A DNA stretch of 64,000 nucleotides, from NCBI RefSeq assembly GCF_013280595.1, contig NZ_JAAATY010000008.1, positions 124,001-188,000 of the forward strand, in the 5' to 3' direction. How positions within the stretch are numbered: the first letter of the stretch is position 1; every line of letters begins with the position of its first letter. This stretch comes from Kibdelosporangium persicum (lineage in GTDB: Bacteria; Actinomycetota; Actinomycetes; Mycobacteriales; Pseudonocardiaceae). The translations under genes were made by a program, and so were the position numbers. This document shows, piece by piece, positions 6,620 to 14,556 of this stretch. The notes under the pieces are model-generated. The model had not been told where the DNA came from. It saw only the letters and a program-made list of their open reading frames with translations, and did not search any database.

Positions 6620-9220
6620 ATGAAGCACCTGAAGAGACCGCCGGGGCGGGACGGCGGCGGGAAGCTGCTCGGCAGGCTCGGCATCCGGGGCAAGCTGAAC
6701 CTGCTCCTCCTGCTGCCGCTGGCGGCGGTGCTGATGGTCGCGACACCGTTCGTCATCGTGCAGGCCAACAGTGCCGCCTCGGCGGGCCAGACCGCGGACG
6801 CCGCGCGGTACACACGTGAAGTCGGTGGCCTGGTGTGGGAACTGCAGCGGGAGCGGCTGCTCACCACCGCGTACCTGGCCTCGCCGGGCGCGGACAGCTC
6901 GGCGATGGAACGCCAGCAGCGCAAGGTGGACGACACCGTCGGGCAGGTCCGGTCGTCGCTGGGCGGCGAGATCTCCGACGAGCTCTCGTCGGCGCTGGTC
7001 CGGGTCGGTTCGCTGAACGAGTTGCGGCAGGGCGCGTCGCGGCGCGGCGTGTCGGCCGACAGCGTGGCCCGTACGTTCCACGCGATCGTCCAGGCGATCA
7101 TCGACTCGCTTCGCCTTGTGCCGCAGGTGACCAGTGACGCCGAGGGCACCAGGCAGCTGACCGCACTCGAAGCGTTGTTGCGCGCCAACGAATACGGCGA
7201 GCTGCGCGGTATGGCGCTGATCGCGACCGCGCTCAACCGGACGACCGGTCAGGTCCTGCTGGACGACGCGGCCCAGCAGGCGAAGATGTTCACCGAGCGG
7301 TTCGTCCAGCAGGCGGACGTCGAGCACGCCGCACTCGTCGTGCAGGTGGCGGAAGGCGATCCCGCGCAGGCCGTCGAGGACCTCGCGGCGCGGATGCCCC
7401 AGGACACCCGCAATCCCGCCGCCCTTGAGGCGTATGCCAATGACGCGTTGACGACCGTCGGCGCGCAGTCAGGTCTGCGCCGTACGGTCCAGGACCGCGT
7501 CACCAGTCAGCTGACGGATGCCGCGACGTCCCGTGCGGACAGCGCGCAAAGCGTCGCGTGGCTGGTCGGCGGCGGCGCTGCCGCCCTGTTCGCGTTGGTG
7601 GCGTTCCTGACCGTGATCGTGAGCAGGTCGATCGCGTCGCCGCTCAGGCAGCTGACCGACGCGGCGACGAACGTCGCCCAGCTCGCCGAGTCCGAACTGG
7701 TCCGGGTCAGCGACACCGAGACCGCCGAGGCACAGGCACCGCGGCTGACCGAAATCAAGGTCCCCTCCGGCGACGAAATCGGCCAGCTGGCCGTCGCGTT
7801 CAACCGGGTGCAGTCGACCGCTGCCGGGCTGGTCGAGCGCCAGGCGATCACCCGGCACAACGTCAGTCTGATGTTCGCCAACGTCGCCCAGCGCACCCAG
7901 AACCTGGTGGGCCGCCAGCTCGCCCTGGTCGACGAACTGGAGCGCGACGAGCAGGACTCCCGTCTGCTGGAACGGCTCTACCAGCTCGACCACCTCTCCA
8001 CCCGGCTTCGCCGCAGCGCCGACAACCTGCTCGTGGTCGCCGGTACCCGGACCGACACCGGGCTGGGCGGGCCGATGCCGCTGGCCAACGCGATGCGCTC
8101 GGCACTCGCCGAGATCGAGGACTACCAACGGGTCCGGCTCGGCGACATGGATGAGGTCACGTGTGCGTCGTCGCTGGGCACCGACCTGGTGCTGGTGTTC
8201 GCCGAGTTGCTGGAGAACGCGACGTCCTTCTCCCCGCCGGACACGAGTGTCGAGGTCAACACCGCGTTCACCAACGAGGGCGCGTGCATGATCAGCATCG
8301 TCGACCACGGCATCGGCATGAAGCCGCAGCAGCTGGCCGAGGAGAACCGGCGTCTGGTCGACCGGGAACGTCTCGACGTGGCACCGACCAGTGTGCTCGG
8401 CCTGTTCGTGGTCGGGCGGCTGGCCCGGCGGCACTCGCTGGCCGTCGACCTGGTTCCCACGCACGGCGGCGGTGTCACGGCGCGAGTCGCCATTCCGCCC
8501 ACGCTGTTCACCCGGCCCGCTCCGCCACCCGAACCCGCGGGCTTCGCGGGCGCGGCTCAGCAAGGCGCGGCACGTCCCCGGCTGGAAATGCCGGACGTGC
8601 CGGAGATGCGAATCCCGCCCGCGCGGCACAGCGCCGGGTTCTCGTGGTTCCCCGAGCACCACCCCGACGTGACACCCGATCCTCCGCCACCGGTGGCGCA
8701 ACCGGTCGCCACGGCCCCGGCGGGCAACGGCGAACCGGAGGCCCGTGGCGGGTTGAAGCGGCGAGTCGCGGGCGCGCAGATCCCCGGCGGCGCGGCGATT
8801 CCGGCCAAACCGGGTGTGGTGTCCGCACCGGTGGCGGCGCGCGTGACGCCCCACGACCCGGCGGCGGCCCGTACGGCCCTGGACGGGTTCCAGGAGGCCT
8901 TCGCCAAGGTGGCCGCCGAGCCGCCGAGCGTGACGGCCCCGGTTCCGGTCGGTGCGGCCCCGGCGAAGCCGCAGGCACCCGAGGCACGGCCGGCGACGCG
9001 AGACGGCCTCACCCGGCGGGTGCCGGGCGCCAGCCTCGCCCCCGGTCTGCGCACGATGAAGACGACGAGTGCACCTCCCCTACCGGCCCAGCCGAAGTAC
9101 AAGGCACGGGACCCGGAGGCCGAGAAGGCCTCGCTGGACGCGTTCGCCAGCGGACTCGCTCGTGCCGGAGCACGGAGGACCGGCGTTGACCCTGATCCGA
9201 CGAAAGAGAGCACCCCATGA
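6620..9220 (+). CDS. cvnA: conservon sensor kinase-like protein CvnA with NIT-like ectodomain
   Basis: An 866-residue membrane sensor; GGAGG lies 6 nt before ATG. Two membrane segments (about 31-52 and 313-333) enclose a 250-residue extracellular alpha-helical region resembling the nitrate/nitrite-sensing NIT domain. HAMP follows. A histidine-kinase-type ATPase begins near residue 490, with N-box ELLENATSFSPPD and G-box GIGMKP. A canonical HE-type H-box is not evident, as usual for conservon CvnA proteins. The last 230 residues are Pro/Ala-rich, probably disordered, and carry two copies of a short basic motif (LKRRVAGAQ, LTRRVPGAS) and two DGF/DAF helices. It is the first gene of cvnABCD; in Streptomyces these form membrane-associated complexes resembling G-protein signalling. 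Confidence 0.9.
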   Translation: MKHLKRPPGRDGGGKLLGRLGIRGKLNLLLLLPLAAVLMVATPFVIVQANSAASAGQTADAARYTREVGGLVWELQRERLLTTAYLASPGADSSAMERQQRKVDDTVGQVRSSLGGEISDELSSALVRVGSLNELRQGASRRGVSADSVARTFHAIVQAIIDSLRLVPQVTSDAEGTRQLTALEALLRANEYGELRGMALIATALNRTTGQVLLDDAAQQAKMFTERFVQQADVEHAALVVQVAEGDPAQAVEDLAARMPQDTRNPAALEAYANDALTTVGAQSGLRRTVQDRVTSQLTDAATSRADSAQSVAWLVGGGAAALFALVAFLTVIVSRSIASPLRQLTDAATNVAQLAESELVRVSDTETAEAQAPRLTEIKVPSGDEIGQLAVAFNRVQSTAAGLVERQAITRHNVSLMFANVAQRTQNLVGRQLALVDELERDEQDSRLLERLYQLDHLSTRLRRSADNLLVVAGTRTDTGLGGPMPLANAMRSALAEIEDYQRVRLGDMDEVTCASSLGTDLVLVFAELLENATSFSPPDTSVEVNTAFTNEGACMISIVDHGIGMKPQQLAEENRRLVDRERLDVAPTSVLGLFVVGRLARRHSLAVDLVPTHGGGVTARVAIPPTLFTRPAPPPEPAGFAGAAQQGAARPRLEMPDVPEMRIPPARHSAGFSWFPEHHPDVTPDPPPPVAQPVATAPAGNGEPEARGGLKRRVAGAQIPGGAAIPAKPGVVSAPVAARVTPHDPAAARTALDGFQEAFAKVAAEPPSVTAPVPVGAAPAKPQAPEARPATRDGLTRRVPGASLAPGLRTMKTTSAPPLPAQPKYKARDPEAEKASLDAFASGLARAGARRTGVDPDPTKESTP

Positions 9221-9648
9221 TCACGCCCCCTGGAGTCAGCACCGAGGCCCAGAACTTCAACTGGCTCGTGAGCCGCTTCGCCCAGGGCACCGCCGGGGCG
9301 ATCGCGGCGATCGCGGTGTCCGCCGACGGCCTGCTGATCGCGATGTCCTCGGATCTGGCGCGGCAGAACGCCGACCGTCTCGCGGCGATCGCGTCGGCCA
9401 TGCTGGGCCTGGCCAACGGCGTGTCCGACACGCACCCGCTCGGCCAGCCGGACAAGATCATCATCGAGCTGGAGCGCGGCTACCTGCTCGTCTGCACGAT
9501 CAGCATCGGCTGCTCGCTCGGCGTGCTGGCCACCAAACAGGCCAGTCTCGGCACCATCGCCTACGAGATGGCGATGTTCGCCAACCGGGCCAGTGCCGTG
9601 CTGACCCCGCAGTTGATCGAGGAACTCAAGAACTCCGTCGGCCAATAG
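9217..9648 (+). CDS. cvnB: roadblock/LC7 protein CvnB
   Basis: A 143-residue roadblock/LC7 domain protein (FNWLVSRFAQGTAGAIAAIAVS, then a DGLLIAMS strand). In conservons it is thought to act as regulatory partner of the CvnD GTPase. The ATG overlaps the cvnA stop (ATGA). Length and order match conservons of other actinobacteria. Confidence 0.93.
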   Translation: MITPPGVSTEAQNFNWLVSRFAQGTAGAIAAIAVSADGLLIAMSSDLARQNADRLAAIASAMLGLANGVSDTHPLGQPDKIIIELERGYLLVCTISIGCSLGVLATKQASLGTIAYEMAMFANRASAVLTPQLIEELKNSVGQ

Positions 9649-9659
9649 GGGGTGCAGGC

Positions 9660-10022
9660 ATGACCGGCAGACAGGACGATCCCGACGTCTCGTTGTTGCG
9701 CCCGTACCTGATGACGTCCGGGCGCACCAAACCCGTCGATCACACCATCGAGATCGAAGCCCAGGTGATGACCAGCACCCTGGGGGCCAACTCGGTGCAG
9801 AACCTGACGTTCGAGCGGCGCGACATCCTCTCGTTGTGCCGCCGGACGATGTCCGTCGCCGAGATCGCCGCGATGCTCAAGCTGCACATCGGCGTGGCCA
9901 GGGTGCTGGTGGCCGACCTCGCGGCACTGGGTTACGTCGTCGTGCGCAGACCAGAAGCCGAAACCCCGCAGGACCTCCGCATGATCGAAAGGGTCATCCG
10001 TGGACTCGAAGCCCTTCGCTGA
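9660..10022 (+). CDS. cvnC: DUF742 protein CvnC
   Basis: A 120-residue DUF742 protein with the family's RPYLMTSGRT near the N-terminus, and a predicted winged-helix-like C-terminal half (LSVAEIAAMLKLHIGVARVLVADL pattern). The start is ATG 9660, preceded by GGGGGTGCAGG; a longer open frame upstream is antisense or alternate-frame noise over cvnA and cvnB. Its 3' end overlaps the cvnD start by 23 bp. Its role in the conservon complex is not well defined. Confidence 0.92.
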   Translation: MTGRQDDPDVSLLRPYLMTSGRTKPVDHTIEIEAQVMTSTLGANSVQNLTFERRDILSLCRRTMSVAEIAAMLKLHIGVARVLVADLAALGYVVVRRPEAETPQDLRMIERVIRGLEALR

Positions 10023-10608
10023 ACCGACGTCCGGGGCGCCGAAGAAGCCGCCGGCACCGGTCAAGATCGTCATCGCGGGCGGGTTCGGCGTCGGCAAGAC
10101 CACCGCCGTGGCGTCCATCTCCGAGATCCCGCCGCTGCGCACCGAGGCCGTGATGACCTCGGCGGCCGCCGAGATCGACCGCACCGGGCACGTGCCCGCC
10201 AAGACCACCACCACCGTGGCGATGGACTTCGGCTGCATCACCATCGACGACGAGGTCAAGCTGTACCTGTTCGGCACGCCCGGCCAGGACCGGTTCGGCT
10301 TCATGTGGCACGACCTGGTGGTCGGCGCGCTGGGTGCGCTGGTCATCGTGGACACCCGCAGGCTCGACGACTGCTACCCGGCGGTCGACTACTTCGAGAA
10401 GGCCGGCGTGCCCTTCGTGGTGGCGGTGAACAAGTTCGACGGGATGCTCAACCACGACCTCAACGACGTGCGCTGGGCGCTGGCGGTGTCCGACGAGGTC
10501 CCGCTGGTCACGTTCGACGCCCGCGAGAAGCTGTCGGTCCGCGACGCCCTGTTGGCCGTGCTGCGCAACACCTTCAGCCGGGCGCAGGCCCGCGCGGCGG
10601 CACCCTGA
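10000..10608 (+). CDS. cvnD: conservon GTPase CvnD
   Basis: A 202-residue small GTPase of the MglA/CvnD group: P-loop AGGFGVGKTT, G3 region FGTPGQDRF, and G4 NKFD. It should cycle between GTP and GDP forms and act as the output or switch of the conservon. The GTG start lies inside the cvnC coding region, indicating translational coupling. It is the last gene of the inferred seven-gene ABC-cvnABCD unit. Confidence 0.93.
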   Translation: MDSKPFAEPTSGAPKKPPAPVKIVIAGGFGVGKTTAVASISEIPPLRTEAVMTSAAAEIDRTGHVPAKTTTTVAMDFGCITIDDEVKLYLFGTPGQDRFGFMWHDLVVGALGALVIVDTRRLDDCYPAVDYFEKAGVPFVVAVNKFDGMLNHDLNDVRWALAVSDEVPLVTFDAREKLSVRDALLAVLRNTFSRAQARAAAP

Positions 10609-10659
10609 CCCGGACAGCCCCGCCCGAACAGCGCTGGCTGAACGGCACTGGCTCATCAC

Positions 10660-10692
10660 CCGGCTGATCTTCACCGGCTGATCTTCACCGGC
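10660..10692. repeat. 14-bp tandem repeat, two copies plus a partial third
   Basis: CCGGCTGATCTTCA occurs twice head to tail, followed by CCGGC. It lies 65-97 bp upstream of the AfsR-type gene. SARP regulators bind direct repeats, though usually with 11-bp spacing, so a regulatory role is only a possibility. Confidence 0.6.
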
Positions 10693-10756
10693 CGCGGGAT
10701 GATGGCATCATTGCGCCCGGGAGCAGTCCACCTCTGGGGAGCAGGGAGAGGTGCCG

Positions 10757-13564
10757 GTGAGCTCAGCCGTCAGGTTCGCACTGCTGGGGCCGTTGCGAGC
10801 ATGGCGTCACGGGGCCGAGATCGACCTCGGACCACCCCAGCAACGTCTGCTGCTGGCGTTGTTGCTGGTGAACGGTGGCAAACCGGTCAGTCTCGACTCG
10901 CTGGTCGACCTGCTGTGGGAGGACGAACCGCCGTCCAGCGCTGTCAACGTGGTGCATCGTTACGTCGGCACGCTGAGGCGGCTCTTCGAACCGGACCTGC
11001 CGACCAGGGCCACCGGCTCGTGGCTGATCAGGGAGGCGGGCTCGTACCGGCTCGCGGTGACCGCCGAGTCGTCCGATGTGGTCGAGTACCGGCAGAACAC
11101 CGCCCGGGCCCGGCGACTGGCCGAGGCGGGCGCTCAGCGCGAGGCCGTCAGCGCTTACCTCGCGGGGTTGAAGCTGTGGCAAGGCCGCGTCGCGCACGGC
11201 GTGGTCGCGCCTGCCCGCGCGAAGGCGATCTTCCTCGACCTGGACCACGAAGGCTGTCAGGTGGTTTGCGAGGCCGCCGACGTGGCGCTGGAGTGCGGCC
11301 GGGCCGCCGACCTCGTGCCGTTCCTGCGCATGGCGGTGTCGTTGGACGAGTACAACGAGGCGATGCAGGCCCGGCTGATGCGGGTGCTGGCCGCGACCGG
11401 CAACCAGGCCGCCGCGTTGCGGACGTACGAGACCATCCGCGACAAACTGGCCGACGACCTCGGCGTCGACCCGGGTCCTGAGCTGACGGGCGCGTTCCGC
11501 GAGGTGCTGACGTCACCGGCGCCCGACGAGACACCGCTGATCGCGCCGGTGGTCCGGCCCGCTCAGCTGCCACCGGACCTGCCCGCGTTCGCCGGCCGGT
11601 CGGCCGAGCTCAGGCAGCTCGAATCGTGGCTGCCGGACCAGCCGCGGGGCCTGGTCACGATCGCGATCGACGGGATGCCCGGCGCGGGCAAGACGACGCT
11701 GGCCGTGCACTGGGCGCACAGGGTCGCCGACCGGTTCCCCGACGGCCAGCTCTACATCAACATGCGCGGCTTCGACCCGGACCACGCCCAGCTCACCGCG
11801 GCCGAAGCGCTGCGCGGGCTGCTCGACGCCCTGGGCATCAACACAAGCCGGATACCGGCCACCGTCGACGCGCAGTCGGCGCTGTACCGCAGCGTGCTGT
11901 CCAACCGCCGGGTGCTCGTGCTGATCGACAACGCCCGTGAGGTCGCGGACATCCGGCCGCTGCTGCCCGCGTCGGCGGGCTGCCTGGTGATCGTGACCAG
12001 CCGCAACCGCCTGGCCGGGCTGGTCGCCGCCGAAGGCGCGCAGGCGATGACGTTGCACGCGCTCTCGGCCGAGGAGGCCAGGGAGACCCTGATCCGCAGG
12101 CTCGGCCGGGAGAAGGTCGAGCACGAGGCCGAAGCGGTCGAGGAGATCATCGCCCTGTGCGGCCGCCTGCCGCTGGCGCTGGCGATCGTGGCCGCCCGGG
12201 CCGCGGCCTATCCGCACTTCCCGTTGAGCGCCATCATCGCCAAGCTCAAACAGGCGAAGGGCACCTTGCAGGGATTCCGCGACGACGACGGCGAACTGGA
12301 CGTGCACACCGCTTTCTCGTGGTCGTACCGGATCCTCAGCACTGAGGCGGCACGGCTTTTCCGGTTGCTGTCGGTGCACATCGGCGCGGAGACCTCGGTC
12401 GGGGCGGCGGCCAGTATCGGCGGGCTGCCGGTCGGCCGTGCGCAGGCGTTGCTCGACGAGCTGACGCGTATCCGGTTTCTCACCGAACACGAGCCTGGCC
12501 GGTACCTCGCACACGACCTGATCCGGACGTACGCGGTCGAACAGCGCATGGAGCTGGATTCGGCGCAGGACACGCACGAGGCCCTCGGCCGGTTGCTGGA
12601 CTACTACGTGCACAACACGTATCAGGCGTACTTGCGGCTGCCGCCGCACCAGGTCTTCCCGCCACCACCGCCACCACGGCCCGGTGTGCCCATTGTGGAC
12701 ATCCCGGACCAGGCGGCCGCGCTGAACTGGTTCGCCGCCGAGCGGCACGTGATCGGCCTGCTGGTGAAAACCGCGGCGGAGCACGGATTCCTGCCGTACA
12801 CCTGGTATCTGGCCATCACGATCCAGCACTACTACCAACGCAGGGGGCTCGCCCACGAGTGGGAGTCCGCCGCCAGCACGGCACTGGCAGCGGCGATCCT
12901 GGCCGACGACACCTACGTGCTGGCCAGGATGCACCGCAGCATGGCGGGCGCGCAGTGGCTGTTGAAAAGACCCGAGCGGGCCCTCGAACACCTCAAGCGC
13001 ACCGAGGAACTGCTGGCCGAACTGGACGACACGAGCGGTTTCCCTTACGTGTACAGCAATTACGGGACCGTCCTGGCCGACATGGGGCGTGCGGAGGAAG
13101 CCGCCGAGTACCACCGCAAAGCGCTGGACCTCTACGAACAGACCGGCGACCGCAAAGGCCAGGCGATCTCGTTGCAGGTCCTGGCGACCCACGCGGGACA
13201 GCTCGGCCACAACGAGGACGCGCTGGACCTGGCCGACCGGGCCATGGAGATCTACCGCGCGATCGGCGACCGGCACGGCGAAGGCAACAGCTGGGAAGCG
13301 CTCGGCCGGATCCACATCGCACTCGGCGACCACCAGAGGGCCGTGCACAGCCTCAAACAGGCCGTGGAGATCTACCGTGAGGTGCACGCGCTGGCCGAGG
13401 CCGCGAACGTGCTGATCCTGCTCGGCGACACGATGAACACCTCCACCGCCACCCGGGAGGCGATCTCCGCCTGGCAGACCGCGCTGGCCATCTTCGAGGA
13501 GCTCCGGCTGCCCGAGAGCGACGAAGTCCGTGCGCGGATCAAGGCACACCACGACAGTTCGTAA
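10757..13564 (+). CDS. AfsR-type regulator: SARP DNA-binding, BTAD, NB-ARC, TPR
   Basis: A 935-residue regulator. Residues about 1-95 form an OmpR-like winged helix (RFALLGPLRAWRHG, then AVNVVHRYVGTLRR). Residues 100-250 are the bacterial transcriptional activation domain. An NB-ARC STAND ATPase follows, with Walker A DGMPGAGKTT near 305 and Walker B VLVLIDN near 390. The C-terminal 300 residues are tetratricopeptide repeats. Of two in-frame GTGs, 10757 is preferred because GGAGAG is 6 nt upstream. Such proteins activate secondary metabolism or development through nucleotide-dependent oligomerisation; the target is unknown. Confidence 0.9.
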   Translation: MSSAVRFALLGPLRAWRHGAEIDLGPPQQRLLLALLLVNGGKPVSLDSLVDLLWEDEPPSSAVNVVHRYVGTLRRLFEPDLPTRATGSWLIREAGSYRLAVTAESSDVVEYRQNTARARRLAEAGAQREAVSAYLAGLKLWQGRVAHGVVAPARAKAIFLDLDHEGCQVVCEAADVALECGRAADLVPFLRMAVSLDEYNEAMQARLMRVLAATGNQAAALRTYETIRDKLADDLGVDPGPELTGAFREVLTSPAPDETPLIAPVVRPAQLPPDLPAFAGRSAELRQLESWLPDQPRGLVTIAIDGMPGAGKTTLAVHWAHRVADRFPDGQLYINMRGFDPDHAQLTAAEALRGLLDALGINTSRIPATVDAQSALYRSVLSNRRVLVLIDNAREVADIRPLLPASAGCLVIVTSRNRLAGLVAAEGAQAMTLHALSAEEARETLIRRLGREKVEHEAEAVEEIIALCGRLPLALAIVAARAAAYPHFPLSAIIAKLKQAKGTLQGFRDDDGELDVHTAFSWSYRILSTEAARLFRLLSVHIGAETSVGAAASIGGLPVGRAQALLDELTRIRFLTEHEPGRYLAHDLIRTYAVEQRMELDSAQDTHEALGRLLDYYVHNTYQAYLRLPPHQVFPPPPPPRPGVPIVDIPDQAAALNWFAAERHVIGLLVKTAAEHGFLPYTWYLAITIQHYYQRRGLAHEWESAASTALAAAILADDTYVLARMHRSMAGAQWLLKRPERALEHLKRTEELLAELDDTSGFPYVYSNYGTVLADMGRAEEAAEYHRKALDLYEQTGDRKGQAISLQVLATHAGQLGHNEDALDLADRAMEIYRAIGDRHGEGNSWEALGRIHIALGDHQRAVHSLKQAVEIYREVHALAEAANVLILLGDTMNTSTATREAISAWQTALAIFEELRLPESDEVRARIKAHHDSS

Positions 13565-13574
13565 CCAGCGCTGG

Positions 13575-14285
13575 TCACGCCGATTCGACGTACACCTCCT
13601 CGCCGGCGAGCACCATCGCCTGCAACCGGCGCAAGGCAGGCGCGGGATTCCGGATCTCCCGGTACAGCGCGAGCGCTTCGGCGCGCCGGTCGGCCAGCGC
13701 GAGCGCCGTCATCAACAGCTCGACGAACACGTCCCGGCCGGGGTGCATCCGTACCAGGTGTTCAAGCTCGGCGATCAGTTCGAGGTGCGCGCCCCGGCGC
13801 AGCTTGACGCGGTAGAGCTCTTCGAGCACCTGCAGCCGCCGTTCGGCCAGCCGCCGCCGTTCGGCGTCCGCCCACGGGCCCGGGACCTTCTGCAACGCGT
13901 CACCGCGCCACAGCGCGAGGGCCGCGGTGAGCGCCTCTTCGGCCTCCTTCGGGCACCTCGCGGCTTTTCCGCGCCAGTAGAGCCGTTCCACCCGGCCGAC
14001 GTCCAACTGGTCCTTGCCGACCCGCAGGACGTAGCCGCTCGGCGCGCTCTCGACCTCGGTTCGCAGGACGCGGCGCAGCCCCGAGACGTAGCTGTGCAGG
14101 TTGCTGGCCGCGCTCGCCGGCTCGGGTTCGCCCCAGACCGCACGGATGATCGCGTCACGGGACACGACCTGGCCGGCGTGGGACGCCAGCACGGCGAGCA
14201 CTGCCCGTTGCCGCGCCGAGCCCAGGGCCAGCTCCTTGCCGTCTTGCAGGACCCGGACCGGGCCAAGGAGCTCGATGCTTGTCAT
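13575..14285 (-). CDS. SARP-type regulator (winged helix plus BTAD only)
   Basis: A 236-residue short SARP: winged helix (residues about 1-90, IELLGPVRVLQDGKELALG and SNLHSYVSGLRRVL) then BTAD. There is no NB-ARC or TPR. The start is ATG 14285; a longer frame upstream has non-coding composition. It converges on the AfsR-type gene (10 bp between stops) and diverges from the NB-ARC/TPR gene at 14557. Together the two divergent proteins carry exactly the domains of one AfsR, so they may be a split regulator acting in trans. Confidence 0.88.
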   Translation of the reverse strand: MTSIELLGPVRVLQDGKELALGSARQRAVLAVLASHAGQVVSRDAIIRAVWGEPEPASAASNLHSYVSGLRRVLRTEVESAPSGYVLRVGKDQLDVGRVERLYWRGKAARCPKEAEEALTAALALWRGDALQKVPGPWADAERRRLAERRLQVLEELYRVKLRRGAHLELIAELEHLVRMHPGRDVFVELLMTALALADRRAEALALYREIRNPAPALRRLQAMVLAGEEVYVESA

Positions 14286-14556
14286 GGTGACGACAGTAGG
14301 CAGCAGGTGTGGACAAAGAGTGAGTGCTTTGTTACCGCCTAAACTCACGGCGAAACCGCAGCTCAGAGCCGTTTCGGCGGACGCGGGGTCACTCGCGCGG
14401 TCAGTCGGGCGTGCTCGGCGGTCACTGCGCGTCCGACCGGACCGACCACACCACGTAATCACTCAAGGTAACAATGGCGTATCAGTGAGTGATCATGGCG
14501 AAAGTCCTGGTCCGTTCGGCTCACACTGGCCAGTGGTGTAGCCGTACCAGCCAGGG
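14286..14556. promoter_or_regulatory. divergent control region between SARP and NB-ARC/TPR genes
   Basis: This 271-bp region contains two GTGAGTG half-sites (14320-14326 and 14485-14491) and an inverted pair TTGTTACC (14329-14336) / GGTAACAA (14467-14474), one cluster near each gene start. It is richer in A and T than the coding sequence on either side. These are plausible binding sites for the SARP; no core promoter stands out. Confidence 0.4.

Noticed and set aside
9069-10022. A long frame covering the end of cvnA, all of cvnB and cvnC
   Set aside because: Only the part from 9660 is DUF742; the upstream part is an out-of-frame reading of cvnA and cvnB.
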